A stretch of DNA of 64,000 nt from Clostridium sp. 'White wine YQ' (GTDB lineage Bacteria > Bacillota > Clostridia > Clostridiales > Clostridiaceae), in NCBI RefSeq assembly GCF_028728205.1, contig NZ_JAQYUU010000001.1, positions 357,318 through 421,317 on the forward strand, written 5' to 3'. The position numbers and the translations under genes were made by a program. Of the stretch, positions 10,192-18,687 are shown piece after piece; the first letter of the stretch is position 1, and every line of letters starts with the position of its first letter. Under the pieces are notes generated by a model. That model saw nothing but the letters and a program-made list of their open reading frames with translations. It did no database searches and was not told the DNA's origin.

Positions 10192-10220
10192 AAAAAAAGC
10201 TCCTTTTGGGAGCTTTTTTG
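10192..10220. terminator. Short terminator-like hairpin
   Basis: AAAAAAGCTCC and GGAGCTTTTTT enclose a five-base TTTTG loop, with A and T tracts on both sides, so it can act in either direction. No gene ends next to it on the plus strand. It is upstream of the histidinol-phosphatase start and directly before the second hairpin at 10220. Confidence 0.75.
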
Positions 10221-10245
10221 AGTTCTGAGAGGGGACTCAGAACTC
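10220..10245. other. Perfect ten-base-pair hairpin with AGGGGA loop
   Basis: GAGTTCTGAG and CTCAGAACTC are exact complements around a six-base AGGGGA loop. There is no T run, so it is not an intrinsic terminator. It begins at the last base of the preceding terminator-like hairpin. The purine loop resembles a Shine-Dalgarno sequence or a GGA-type protein-binding loop. Function unknown. Confidence 0.45.
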
Positions 10246-10359
10246 CATTAAATTATAGGGAAAATTAAATCTTATATACATATTATACATTGCATACCTT
10301 ATAAAAAGGTTACAAAAACCTTAAAGGTTAGTTAAAAAAAACTTAAGAATATATAAAGA

Positions 10360-10388
10360 TTGATGAAATTTGTGGTATTATAGATAAT
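10360..10388 (+). promoter_or_regulatory. Sigma-A type promoter for the 10416 gene
   Basis: TTGATG at 10360-10365 and GATAAT at 10383-10388 are separated by 17 bases, close to the sigma-A consensus. Transcription would begin near 10395, giving a leader of about 20 bases to the start at 10416. This is the clearest promoter in the 287 bases between the two divergent genes. Confidence 0.55.
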
Positions 10389-10415
10389 AAATTAGGAAAG
10401 AAAGGCAGTGTAGAA

Positions 10416-10739
10416 ATGTTGTTATTTGAAATTGATGGAGTAAAATTTTATAAAGAGGAATTTCAGGATGATTATTCAGAATATATGGATATAATACCAA
10501 TAATACAGGAATTCCAAGAGGCACTAAGTTTAGAAAAAATAAGTTGTGTAGATGATAATGACTGTTGTTTCCAAACAAAAGAGAATTATTTTGCTGAAAT
10601 AAAAGGATTCATTAATGAAGAAGATGAATTCTTATTAACAGAAGAATTGGATTCTGAGCCTGAAAATTTAGAGTTATTTGTAATAAGAATATATAAATGT
10701 GTTGCGTGTGAAAAATGGATGATAGATATTTTAGAGTAA
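10416..10739 (+). CDS. Hypothetical protein, 107 residues, acidic
   Basis: I do not recognise the family. The protein is strongly acidic and has no signal peptide or membrane segment. It contains a Cys-Cys pair near residue 46 (DNDCCFQ) and a C-terminal CVACEKW with a CxxC spacing, which might bind a metal. The alternating hydrophobic pattern suggests a small alpha/beta fold. The start lacks a strong ribosome binding site. It lies 15 bases upstream of the TcaA-like membrane protein gene, which has its own GGGAG site, so the two probably share a transcript. Confidence 0.7.
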   Translation: MLLFEIDGVKFYKEEFQDDYSEYMDIIPIIQEFQEALSLEKISCVDDNDCCFQTKENYFAEIKGFINEEDEFLLTEELDSEPENLELFVIRIYKCVACEKWMIDILE

Positions 10740-10754
10740 GTTAGGGAGAGTTTA

Positions 10755-11981
10755 ATGAGGAAGTATTTAATAAACTTTAAAAATTATATACAACATGTAA
10801 AAGACATAGGTATAGTAGTTTTTAGAAAATATTATAAGGTGATTGTTCCAGTTGTAGCTGTAATTTTAATAGCACTTATTTATGTAGCTCAGTATAGCAG
10901 AAGTACAGAAAAGTACTTTCTGAGTTCCTTGCAAAAATCTATTGCGAGCAATGATGCAAAACAATTTTCCTCATTAATAACGGTAAATGGTAAGAAGGTT
11001 ACTAGTGAGGAAGTAAAGCCACTGTTAGATTATTTATCAAGAGAAAAGAATGGGGAAACATTTATTAAGAATATTAAAGATAATGGAAAAGCCTTAGGAA
11101 TTACATTGAAGAGTAAGAAAAAATTAATTTTTGAAGGATATTATTTGGAGTCAGCAGGATTTCAAGTTAAAATAAGAACAAACTACCCTTCAGAAATTGA
11201 TATAGATAGCAAAGAAGCTGGCAATACGAAAAGTGATGAGCCATTAATCATTAAAGATAAGCTCCCAGGAATATATAAGATTAGTGCAACAGCAGGAGAT
11301 GATTATGGAAAGGCTAAGAGCAGTAAAGAAATATCGCTATTTAAGGATGAATCAGTAGATTTTGAACTTCAAGGAAATGCAATAACAATAATAAATTCCC
11401 CATATCAAGAAGGAGAAGTATATATTAATAATAAAGATATTAATAAAACAGTTAAGGATATTAAAAATTATAGTTTTTTCCCAATTGATGAGAAGAATAA
11501 ATTGTATTTTAAGTATACATTCCCTTGGGGAGAGATTCAAAGTGAAGAAATTGAAGTTGGAAAATTTCCTGAAATAACACCAAAAATTCAGGTGATAAAT
11601 GATAAGGCAGAACAAGATATAACTAAGAGCGTAACTAGTTTTTATGAAAGTGTTATTAATGCATTAAATAAAGAAGACAGCAGCCTTATAGAAAATGTTT
11701 CAGAGGATCAGAAGTTTTTATTATATTCAGATTTAACGAAGAAATACTTTTTATTAAAAAATATATATAGCATGGATAACATTGATTGTGAAATAGAGAA
11801 GGATTCCTTTAACTTTGATGGTAAAATCTACTCTGGAAATGTAAAAGTTAAAATAGAATACAGTACAGGAAAAGATTTTATTGGAATATCAATAAATAAA
11901 GAAAAGAAAGAAAAGACATTCTTGACTACATGTGAGTATAAAGATAATAAGTGGATAATAAAGAGTATAAGTAATATATGA
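10755..11981 (+). CDS. TcaA-like membrane-anchored extracytoplasmic protein
   Basis: A 408-residue protein with a short basic cytoplasmic N-terminus, one membrane helix (about 27-46, VIVPVVAVILIALIYVAQY) and a large outside portion. The region EKYFLSSLQKSIASNDAKQFSSLI and the later repeated beta-rich modules match the general plan of TcaA/YvbJ proteins. The C-terminal 110 residues (FYESVINALNKEDSSLIENV to the end) look like an NTF2-like domain. The cytoplasmic zinc ribbon found in many TcaA proteins is absent. Members are linked to cell-envelope and glycopeptide responses; the role here is not known. Confidence 0.6.
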   Translation: MRKYLINFKNYIQHVKDIGIVVFRKYYKVIVPVVAVILIALIYVAQYSRSTEKYFLSSLQKSIASNDAKQFSSLITVNGKKVTSEEVKPLLDYLSREKNGETFIKNIKDNGKALGITLKSKKKLIFEGYYLESAGFQVKIRTNYPSEIDIDSKEAGNTKSDEPLIIKDKLPGIYKISATAGDDYGKAKSSKEISLFKDESVDFELQGNAITIINSPYQEGEVYINNKDINKTVKDIKNYSFFPIDEKNKLYFKYTFPWGEIQSEEIEVGKFPEITPKIQVINDKAEQDITKSVTSFYESVINALNKEDSSLIENVSEDQKFLLYSDLTKKYFLLKNIYSMDNIDCEIEKDSFNFDGKIYSGNVKVKIEYSTGKDFIGISINKEKKEKTFLTTCEYKDNKWIIKSISNI

Positions 11982-11986
11982 TATTA

Positions 11987-12005
11987 ATTAATAATAATTA
12001 TTAAT
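11987..12005. promoter_or_regulatory. Fur/PerR-box-like palindrome upstream of peroxiredoxin gene
   Basis: ATTAATAAT-A-ATTATTAAT is a perfect 9-1-9 palindrome. The core TAATAAT-A-ATTATTA differs from the published 7-1-7 PerR box (TTATAAT-N-ATTATAA) at one symmetric position. It lies 133 bases before the peroxiredoxin start, and a PerR homologue is encoded at 33046. A candidate -10 (TGCTATAAT, 12048-12056) lies about 45 bases downstream, so the position is not ideal for direct repression. Confidence 0.4.
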
Positions 12006-12137
12006 AAGTATTATTATGGAGTATACGGTATCTACAGGAAGGTATATTGCTATAATCAGGAATTTTGCTGTTTAACAAAACTAATAATATGTGTTTTAAT
12101 TGTGGTAGACAATTTTACAGTTTTAGGAGGTATTATT

Positions 12138-12659
12138 ATGGAAAGATTAGTAGGCAGAGAGTTACCTGATTTTAAGCTTGAAGCAGTTAAAGGCGATGGA
12201 AGCGACTTTATTAGTGTAAGTAAAGAGGATTATAAAGGAAAGTGGTTAGTATTATTTTTCTATCCATTAGATTTTACTTTTGTATGTCCTACAGAGATTA
12301 CTGGATTCTCACAAGCTATAGAAGAATTTAAGTCAGAAGATGCAGAAATATTAGGAGTTAGCGTTGACAGTGTTCATTCACATAAAGCGTGGATAGAAAG
12401 TAGTCTTGGAAAGATTAATTTCCCAATAGCATCTGATATCACTAAGAGCCTATCTAGAGATTTAGGCGTACTTATTGAAGAAGAAGGAGTAGCTTTAAGA
12501 GGCTTATTTATAATAGATCCTGAAGGAATTGTACAATATGCACTTTATCATAACAAGAACGTAGGAAGAAATACTAAGGAAGCTATTAGAGTACTAAAAG
12601 CACTTAAAACTAATGGACTTTGCCCAATTAATTGGGAAGAAGGACAAGATACTTTATAA
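12138..12659 (+). CDS. 2-Cys peroxiredoxin, AhpC/TSA family
   Basis: A 173-residue thioredoxin-fold peroxidase that reduces hydrogen peroxide and organic peroxides. The peroxidatic Cys50 is in FTFVCPTEI and the resolving Cys162 is in GLCPINW, the typical 2-Cys arrangement. The ATG at 12138 is chosen because TAGGAGG lies eight bases upstream; an earlier in-frame start at 12102 has no ribosome binding site. No AhpF-type reductase is next to it. A PerR-box-like palindrome lies upstream and a terminator follows, so it is probably a single-gene unit responding to oxidative stress. Confidence 0.93.
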   Translation: MERLVGRELPDFKLEAVKGDGSDFISVSKEDYKGKWLVLFFYPLDFTFVCPTEITGFSQAIEEFKSEDAEILGVSVDSVHSHKAWIESSLGKINFPIASDITKSLSRDLGVLIEEEGVALRGLFIIDPEGIVQYALYHNKNVGRNTKEAIRVLKALKTNGLCPINWEEGQDTL

Positions 12660-12676
12660 TATATATATATTTTGAA

Positions 12677-12720
12677 AGAAAAGGTAATTATAAAAATACC
12701 TTTTCTTTTTTTTTCTTTTT
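12677..12720 (+). terminator. Terminator after peroxiredoxin gene
   Basis: AGAAAAGGTA and TACCTTTTCT form a ten-base-pair stem with a ten-base AT loop, followed by a long T-rich tract. It separates the peroxiredoxin gene from the hydrogenase operon. Confidence 0.88.
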
Positions 12721-12857
12721 TTAAAAGTTTATTCTATATGGAGAAGGCTTAAAATAAACTGTAAAGTGAAAAAGTTTGAAAATTCAAATAATTGTGAAAA
12801 AATTAGCAGGAATTATCTGGTAGATGTCAAATATATAGTTATGGAAGGAGTGAGTAT

Positions 12858-13340
12858 ATGTGCTGTTCAAATGAATTATCAGAAAAAAAATATAATGAAC
12901 TTGACGAATTTATTAAATCTCAAGGTTCTAGCAAATCACAATTAATCGCTATCTTACACAAGGCTCAAGAAATCTTTGGGTATTTACCAAAAGAAGTGCA
13001 GATGTTTGTAGCAGAAAAATTAAACTTACCATATTCAAAGGTATATGGAGTTGTTACTTTTTATTCATTCTTCTCAACAACTGCAAAGGGTAAATATGTA
13101 ATAAATGTTTGTACTGGAACTGCATGCTTTGTAAGAGGAGCTGGAGAGGTATTAGAGGAATTTGAAAAGAAGTTAGGAATTCATGAAGGTGAAACTACAG
13201 CTGATGGTAAATTTACCATAGATACACTAAGGTGTGTAGGTGCCTGTGGTTTAGCTCCAGTAGTTTCGGTAAATGGAAAAGTATATGGACATTTTAATAG
13301 AAAAGACGTTGATAGATTAATTCAAGAATATGTTGAATAG
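12858..13340 (+). CDS. hydC: NADH-dependent [FeFe]-hydrogenase subunit C, NuoE-like
   Basis: A 160-residue thioredoxin-like [2Fe-2S] ferredoxin of the NuoE/HndA family. The four cluster ligands are in CTGTACF and CVGACG, with the standard spacing. The N-terminal helical part (LIAILHKAQEIFGYLP, YGVVTFYSFF) is typical of NuoE. It sits directly before the NuoF-like and [FeFe]-hydrogenase genes, the order seen in electron-bifurcating HydABC/HndACD complexes, which couple NADH and reduced ferredoxin oxidation to hydrogen formation or the reverse. The start follows GGAAGGAG. Confidence 0.92.
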   Translation: MCCSNELSEKKYNELDEFIKSQGSSKSQLIAILHKAQEIFGYLPKEVQMFVAEKLNLPYSKVYGVVTFYSFFSTTAKGKYVINVCTGTACFVRGAGEVLEEFEKKLGIHEGETTADGKFTIDTLRCVGACGLAPVVSVNGKVYGHFNRKDVDRLIQEYVE

Positions 13341-13351
13341 GTGGAGGATAT

Positions 13352-15247
13352 ATGATGGATAAGATAAAATCATATACGGAATTAAAGCTATTCCATGAAG
13401 ACTGTAAAAAGCTTTTAAGTTTAAGAACCTCCGATGAAAACAGTATTGAAAAGCACAAAAGTGAACATGAAATTGATATATTAGTATGTGGAGGAACTGG
13501 TTGCAAATCTGCAAGGGCAGATGAAATAATTAAAAATATTAAGGAAGAGGTTGAAAAAAACAATCTTTCTAATAAGGTAAATGTAGAAATGACAGGGTGC
13601 TTTGGATTTTGTGAAAAAGGACCTATAGTTAAGTTTATGCCAGACAATACATTTTACGTTCATGTAACACCAGAGGATGCAGCAGAATTAGTCAGAGAAC
13701 ATATCATAAATGGTAATGTTGTAGAAAGATTATTATATGAAGAGCCAACTTTAAAACAAAAAGTTAAAAGACAAGATGAAATGAGTTTTTATAAAAAGCA
13801 AAAAAGAATAGCACTAAGAAATTGTGGAGTAATAAATCCAGAAAATATCAATGAATATATAGCTGCAAAAGGCTATTTAGCACTAGGAAAAGTACTCACA
13901 GAGATGACTCCTGAGGATGTAATTAAGGAAATCACTGATTCCGGTCTAAGGGGAAGAGGTGGTGGAGGATTCCCTACAGGAAAGAAGTGGAGTTTTGCAA
14001 GGGCATCTAAGGATGAGGTAAAATATATAATTTGTAATGCAGATGAAGGGGATCCAGGCGCATTCATGGATAGATCAATATTAGAAGGAGACCCTAACAA
14101 CATAATTGAAGCTATGGCTATAGCAGGTTATGCAATTGGTGCATGCAAGGGTTTTATCTATATTAGAGCTGAATATCCATTAGCAGTTCATAGACTTATG
14201 ATAGCAATAAAACAGGCGAAGGAGCTTGGGTTAATAGGAGAAAAAATACTAGGTAGTGATTTTAGTTTTGATATAGATATAAGGTATGGAGCAGGAGCTT
14301 TTGTATGTGGAGAAGAAACTGCATTGATGCATTCAATTGAAGGGTCAAGGGGAGAACCTACTACAAAACCACCTTTCCCTGCTGAAAAAGGACTTTTTGA
14401 GAAGCCTACTTCTGTTAATAATGTTGAAACCTTTGCTAATGTTCCAGCAATTATTAACAATGGAGCTGCTTGGTTTAGTTCAATAGGAACAAATACATCT
14501 AAGGGGACTAAAGTTTTTGCATTAGCTGGGAAAATTAATAATGTAGGGCTTGTGGAAGTTCCAATGGGAATAACCCTAGAAGAAATTATTTACGAAATAG
14601 GGGGAGGAATAAAGAATAATAAGGAGTTTAAAGCAGTTCAAACAGGAGGACCATCAGGAGGCTGTATTCCATCTGTTTTATTAAACCTGCCCATAGATTA
14701 TGAATCATTAAATGCAATAGGATCTATGATGGGATCTGGTGGAATGATAGTAATGGATGAAGATAACTGCATGGTTGATATTGCAAAATTCTATCTAGAA
14801 TTTATTGTTGATGAGTCCTGTGGAAAATGTACCCCTTGTAGAGTAGGAAATAAAAGACTTCTAGAGATGTTAAATAAAATAGTAGAAGGAAAAGGAACTA
14901 AAGATGATTTGAAAAAGCTTAAAGATCTTTCAAAAATAATAAAAGATACTTCTCTTTGTGGCCTTGGGCAAACTGCACCAAATCCAGTATTGAGTACTAT
15001 GACATATTTTATGGATGAGTATGATGCTCATGTTAATGATAAGAGATGTCCTGCAGGAAAATGTAAAAAGCTAGTTAGATACAAGATAACAGATAAATGT
15101 ATAGGATGTACAAAATGCAGTAGATTATGTCCTGTTAAGTGTATATCAGGAAAATTGAAAGATGTACATTTCATAGATGAAGATAAATGTATTAAATGTG
15201 GAACTTGTTTTGAAGGGTGTCCAGTAAAAGCCATTGATTTGGTTTAG
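13352..15247 (+). CDS. hydB: Bifurcating [FeFe]-hydrogenase subunit B, NuoF-like flavoprotein
   Basis: A 631-residue iron-sulfur flavoprotein. An N-terminal thioredoxin-like [2Fe-2S] domain (CGGTGCKSA, later CFGFC, about 46-90) is followed by the NuoF core with the NADH/FMN loop GLRGRGGGGFPTGKKW near 196 and NADEGDPGAFMDR. The [4Fe-4S] site CGKCTPCR lies near residue 490. Two C-terminal ferredoxin clusters follow, CIGCTKCSRLCPVKC and CIKCGTCFEGCPVK. This domain order is the HydB/HndC type, not the Nuo complex I type. The ATG at 13355 is an almost equal alternative start because GGAGG is only four bases before 13352. Confidence 0.93.
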   Translation: MMDKIKSYTELKLFHEDCKKLLSLRTSDENSIEKHKSEHEIDILVCGGTGCKSARADEIIKNIKEEVEKNNLSNKVNVEMTGCFGFCEKGPIVKFMPDNTFYVHVTPEDAAELVREHIINGNVVERLLYEEPTLKQKVKRQDEMSFYKKQKRIALRNCGVINPENINEYIAAKGYLALGKVLTEMTPEDVIKEITDSGLRGRGGGGFPTGKKWSFARASKDEVKYIICNADEGDPGAFMDRSILEGDPNNIIEAMAIAGYAIGACKGFIYIRAEYPLAVHRLMIAIKQAKELGLIGEKILGSDFSFDIDIRYGAGAFVCGEETALMHSIEGSRGEPTTKPPFPAEKGLFEKPTSVNNVETFANVPAIINNGAAWFSSIGTNTSKGTKVFALAGKINNVGLVEVPMGITLEEIIYEIGGGIKNNKEFKAVQTGGPSGGCIPSVLLNLPIDYESLNAIGSMMGSGGMIVMDEDNCMVDIAKFYLEFIVDESCGKCTPCRVGNKRLLEMLNKIVEGKGTKDDLKKLKDLSKIIKDTSLCGLGQTAPNPVLSTMTYFMDEYDAHVNDKRCPAGKCKKLVRYKITDKCIGCTKCSRLCPVKCISGKLKDVHFIDEDKCIKCGTCFEGCPVKAIDLV

Positions 15248-15262
15248 AGGGAGATGAGAGAT

Positions 15263-16996
15263 ATGGAATTAGTTCAATTAACTATAAACGGAAAAGTTGT
15301 TGAGGTACAACCGGGAGCTACTATTTTAGAAGCTGCAAAAAAATTAAATATTGAAATACCAACACTTTGCCATTTGAGGCTTCAAGATGGAGAACATGTA
15401 AGTTGTACTTCATCCTGCAGAGTTTGTGTTGTAGAGGTTGATGGAAGGAAAAACTTAGCCGCAGCATGTTCTACACCAGTTTCACCTTATATGTCTGTTA
15501 AAACTAATACTCAAAAGGTGGCAAATGCAAGAAAAACTATAGTTGAGTTACTATTATCAGATCACCCTCAAGACTGCTTAAAGTGTCAAAAGAACTTAAA
15601 ATGTGAACTTCAGAAAATAGCCTCTGATTTAAATATAAGAGATATTAGATATGAAGGGGAAATGAATAGAGTTCCAACGGATTACTCTTCAGTTGCTATA
15701 ACAAGAGACGTTGATAAATGTATACTATGCAGACGATGCGTAAGTGTATGTAACAATATTCAAACGGTGAATGTTTTAAGTCCTGTTTCAAGAGGTTTTG
15801 ATACAATTATGTCTACTGCCTTCTTAGAACCGTTAGCAGATACAAATTGTACTAATTGTGGTCAGTGCGTAGCTGTATGTCCAACCGGAGCATTGAGAGA
15901 GGCAAATGATGAAGACAGAGTATGGGATGCTCTAGATGATGAAGATAAGTATGTAATAGTTCAAACTGCACCTGCTATTAGAACCTCATTAGGAGAGCAA
16001 TTTGGATTTAAACCTGGAACAAATGTAACTGGTAAAATGGTATCAGCACTTAAAGCTTTAGGCTTTAAAAAAGTATATGATACTGATTTTGCAGCAGATT
16101 TAACTATTATGGAAGAGGCTACAGAGTTAATTAATAGAATAAAGGAAAATAAGAACTTACCACTTTTAACTAGTTGCTGTCCTGGGTGGATTAAATTCCT
16201 AGAGCATAATTATGGAGATTTTTTAAACTTACCATCAAGTTGCAAATCACCACAACAGATGTTCGGAGCCATTGCAAAGAGTTATCTAGCTGAGAAAATA
16301 GGTGTTGATCCTAAAAATATGATAGTAGTATCAGTTATGCCTTGCACAGCTAAAAAGTTTGAGGCAAGCAGAGAAGAACTAGAAGTTAATGGAATTAGAG
16401 ATGTAGATATAGTTATAACTACTAGGGAATTGAGCAGTATGATCAAGAGTGCTGGATTAGATTTGAAGGAATTTGAAGATGAAGACTTCGATAATCCATT
16501 AGGTGAGTCAAGTGGTGCTGGAGTTATTTTTGGTAACACTGGTGGAGTTATGGAGGCAGCATTAAGAACTGCACATGAATGGGTGACAGGTGAAACTTTA
16601 GAAAATATAGAATTTAAAGCTGTTAGAGGATTCGTGGGTATAAAGAGTGCCAAAGTAAAAATAGGGGATTTAGAGTTAAAGGTAGCAGTAGCAAGTAGTT
16701 TGGGAAATGCAAGAAAGCTTATGGAAGCAATAAAAGATGGCAGTAATGAGTATTCAATGATAGAAGTTATGGCGTGTCCTTTTGGTTGTATTGATGGTGG
16801 GGGGCAACCTTTCATAAGGGGAAATAGAGATATCTTAAGAAAGAGAGCTGAGGTTCTATACAGTGAAGACTTGGACAAGAAAATAAGAAAATCTCATGAG
16901 AACCCAATGATAAAGAAGGTATATAAGAATTATCTGATTAAACCTAATAGTGAAAAGGCACACGAATTATTGCATACACATTATATTAGTAGATAA
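15263..16996 (+). CDS. hydA: [FeFe]-hydrogenase catalytic subunit A
   Basis: A 577-residue iron hydrogenase. Domains in order are an N-terminal [2Fe-2S] ferredoxin (LRLQDGEHVSCTSSCRVC), a His-ligated cluster site (DHPQDCLKCQKNLKC), two [4Fe-4S] motifs (CILCRRCVSVC and CTNCGQCVAVC), and the H-cluster domain. H-cluster signature 1 is TSCCPGW with Cys305, signature 2 is MPCTAKKFEA, and signature 3 is MACPFGCIDGGGQP, where Phe replaces the usual Gly. GAGGGAG abuts the earlier ATG at 15254 with no spacing, so translation probably starts at 15263. The HydEFG maturases are not in this window. Confidence 0.95.
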   Translation: MELVQLTINGKVVEVQPGATILEAAKKLNIEIPTLCHLRLQDGEHVSCTSSCRVCVVEVDGRKNLAAACSTPVSPYMSVKTNTQKVANARKTIVELLLSDHPQDCLKCQKNLKCELQKIASDLNIRDIRYEGEMNRVPTDYSSVAITRDVDKCILCRRCVSVCNNIQTVNVLSPVSRGFDTIMSTAFLEPLADTNCTNCGQCVAVCPTGALREANDEDRVWDALDDEDKYVIVQTAPAIRTSLGEQFGFKPGTNVTGKMVSALKALGFKKVYDTDFAADLTIMEEATELINRIKENKNLPLLTSCCPGWIKFLEHNYGDFLNLPSSCKSPQQMFGAIAKSYLAEKIGVDPKNMIVVSVMPCTAKKFEASREELEVNGIRDVDIVITTRELSSMIKSAGLDLKEFEDEDFDNPLGESSGAGVIFGNTGGVMEAALRTAHEWVTGETLENIEFKAVRGFVGIKSAKVKIGDLELKVAVASSLGNARKLMEAIKDGSNEYSMIEVMACPFGCIDGGGQPFIRGNRDILRKRAEVLYSEDLDKKIRKSHENPMIKKVYKNYLIKPNSEKAHELLHTHYISR

Positions 16997-17009
16997 ATAA
17001 ATGTAAATA

Positions 17010-17057
17010 GGAAATTCTCTGAATTTGATATCAGAGGATTTCTTTTTTTTTTTTTTA
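17010..17057 (+). terminator. Terminator of the hyd operon
   Basis: A stem built from GAAATTCTCTGA and TCAGAGGATTTC, with one mismatch around an ATTTGATA loop, is followed by a run of about fifteen T. It begins 14 bases after the hydA stop. Confidence 0.9.
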
Positions 17058-17382
17058 GAAAAAAGAGAGGCCTACATATAAGTAGAGCCTCTGTAAAATG
17101 TATGTGATAATTAAAAAGTATGGAAATTGCACCTAGGGTGCTACAGATAGTATAAGGTAATTACATTAAGAATGTATTATAAGTATATTAAGAAATGATT
17201 AACAACATTGATTTTGGACGGCTATATACCTTGATATAAAGGAAATAACACATTTATAAAAGACCTAATTAGACAAAAAATCATATAAAATATTAAATTT
17301 AATTAAAATTTATCGAATAATGTGAAAAATATAAATCTTTTTGTTATAATATATAAAGAGTGAAATGTTTGGGGGGTAAAGA
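17058..17382. other. Intergenic region with a second hairpin and a promoter
   Basis: After the hyd terminator, 17066-17092 holds a further hairpin: AGAGGC/GCCTCT with an inner CTAC/GTAG, no T run. The rest is AT-rich. TGTTATAAT at 17342-17350 is a perfect extended -10 element, with only a poor -35, and would start transcription near 17357, about 26 bases before the M23 peptidase gene. No ORF with a ribosome binding site is seen. Confidence 0.5.
17342..17350 (+). promoter_or_regulatory. Extended -10 promoter for the M23 peptidase gene
   Basis: TG-T-TATAAT matches the extended -10 consensus exactly. No good TTGACA-like -35 lies 16-18 bases upstream, which is acceptable for extended -10 promoters. 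The spacing to the GGGGGG ribosome binding site and start at 17383 fits. Confidence 0.5.
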
Positions 17383-18582
17383 ATGGCAAAGAAAATAGTA
17401 GCATTAAGTATTAGTTTAATTCTAGGAGTAGCTATAATCCCTATAAATTATGTACATGCTGAGACTGTAAATTCATTGCAGCAACAAAAAGATGCAATAA
17501 CAAATGATAAAAATAAAGCATCTCAGGATTTAGAAAATGTTAAGGATCAAATTGATGCGAAAAATTCTGAATTGAGTCAAACTGAACAAAGTGTAAACTC
17601 GTATCAAGGTAAAATAGATAACTTGCAATCACAAATCAATTCAATTCAAGGTAACTTAACTAAAGTTCAGAATGATATTGATTCTAAGAAACAAGATATA
17701 GAAAAAAAGACAAAAGAGAAGGAAGAAAAAGAAAAGCTTTTGGCAAGCAGACTTAGGAATATGTACAAGAGTAATTATGAGGGTGAACTATTAGTAGTTT
17801 TACTTCAAAGTCGAAATGTTGGGGACTTTATTTCAAAATTCATGGCAGTAAGTAAGATAATAGAAACTGATAAAAATACCATTGAAGAAGTGGACAAGGC
17901 TAAAAAAGCTCTTGCATCAGAGCAAACTGACTTAGAGGAAAAACAATCTGTTTTAGATGATCAAAAACAACAGGTGCTTACAAAGCAGCAAGAGGTTGTT
18001 GATGCTCAAAAAGTGTATATAAATGAAAAAAATAAGTTAGAAGCAGATAAAAGTTCCTTACAAAATTTAAAGAATCAAAAACAAAAGATGTATAATGATC
18101 TATCATCAAGAGAACAGGATATTCTAAGGCAACTTGATAATGCAATTGCTAATTTGAATAAAGGCAATACTGGAAATGTGGGGTCAAGCAACTCACAAGG
18201 TTTCGTAAGACCTACTTCAGGGCCTGTTACATGTCCATTTGGACCAAGAATACATCCTGTAACTGGAAAACCAAGTAATCATACGGGGGTTGACCTAGGA
18301 GCATCATTAGGAACTCCTATAGTAGCTGCAAAAGACGGTACAGTAGTAGCGGCAGAGACAAATTCAATTTATGGAAATATGGTAGTAATAAATCATGGAA
18401 ATAGTCAACAAACCATGTATGGACATACAAGAAATTACATAGTATCTGTAGGACAACAAGTAAAGCAAGGACAAGTTATAGCCTATGTGGGAAGTACTGG
18501 ACTTAGTTCAGGACCACATCTTCATTTTGAAATTAGAATAAATGGTGTACCTGTTAATCCAGCAAATTATTTGAGTTTATAA
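17383..18582 (+). CDS. Secreted M23 peptidase with PcsB/CwlO-like coiled coil
   Basis: A 399-residue secreted cell-wall protein. A signal peptide (about 1-26, ending VHAE) is followed by long coiled-coil segments (28-125 and 165-255) flanking the conserved PcsB/CwlO-type helix pair LRNMYKSNYEGELLVVLLQSRNVGDFISK. The C-terminal LytM domain (about 270-399) has all zinc ligands: HTGVDLGA, then GPHLHFEIR. Such proteins cut or activate cutting of peptidoglycan, often under FtsEX control; ftsEX is not in the window. The extended -10 promoter and a strong terminator show it is a single-gene unit. Confidence 0.88.
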   Translation: MAKKIVALSISLILGVAIIPINYVHAETVNSLQQQKDAITNDKNKASQDLENVKDQIDAKNSELSQTEQSVNSYQGKIDNLQSQINSIQGNLTKVQNDIDSKKQDIEKKTKEKEEKEKLLASRLRNMYKSNYEGELLVVLLQSRNVGDFISKFMAVSKIIETDKNTIEEVDKAKKALASEQTDLEEKQSVLDDQKQQVLTKQQEVVDAQKVYINEKNKLEADKSSLQNLKNQKQKMYNDLSSREQDILRQLDNAIANLNKGNTGNVGSSNSQGFVRPTSGPVTCPFGPRIHPVTGKPSNHTGVDLGASLGTPIVAAKDGTVVAAETNSIYGNMVVINHGNSQQTMYGHTRNYIVSVGQQVKQGQVIAYVGSTGLSSGPHLHFEIRINGVPVNPANYLSL

Positions 18583-18586
18583 TAAC

Positions 18587-18624
18587 AAACCCCAAAATGA
18601 ACATGCATTTTGGGGTTTATTTAT
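18587..18624 (+). terminator. Terminator after M23 peptidase gene
   Basis: AAACCCCAAAATG and CATTTTGGGGTTT pair perfectly over 13 bases around a six-base loop, followed by a T-rich stretch. It starts five bases after the stop codon. Confidence 0.92.
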
Positions 18625-18687
18625 AAAAAAATATAAGATTATTTAAAACCTTAAAATGTATTAAATTCTTTAAATGAGAAAAAAAAT

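Noticed and set aside
13294..13663. Minus-strand ORFs under hydC and hydB
   Set aside because: They are antisense shadows of clear genes, with no ribosome binding sites and repetitive hydrophobic products.
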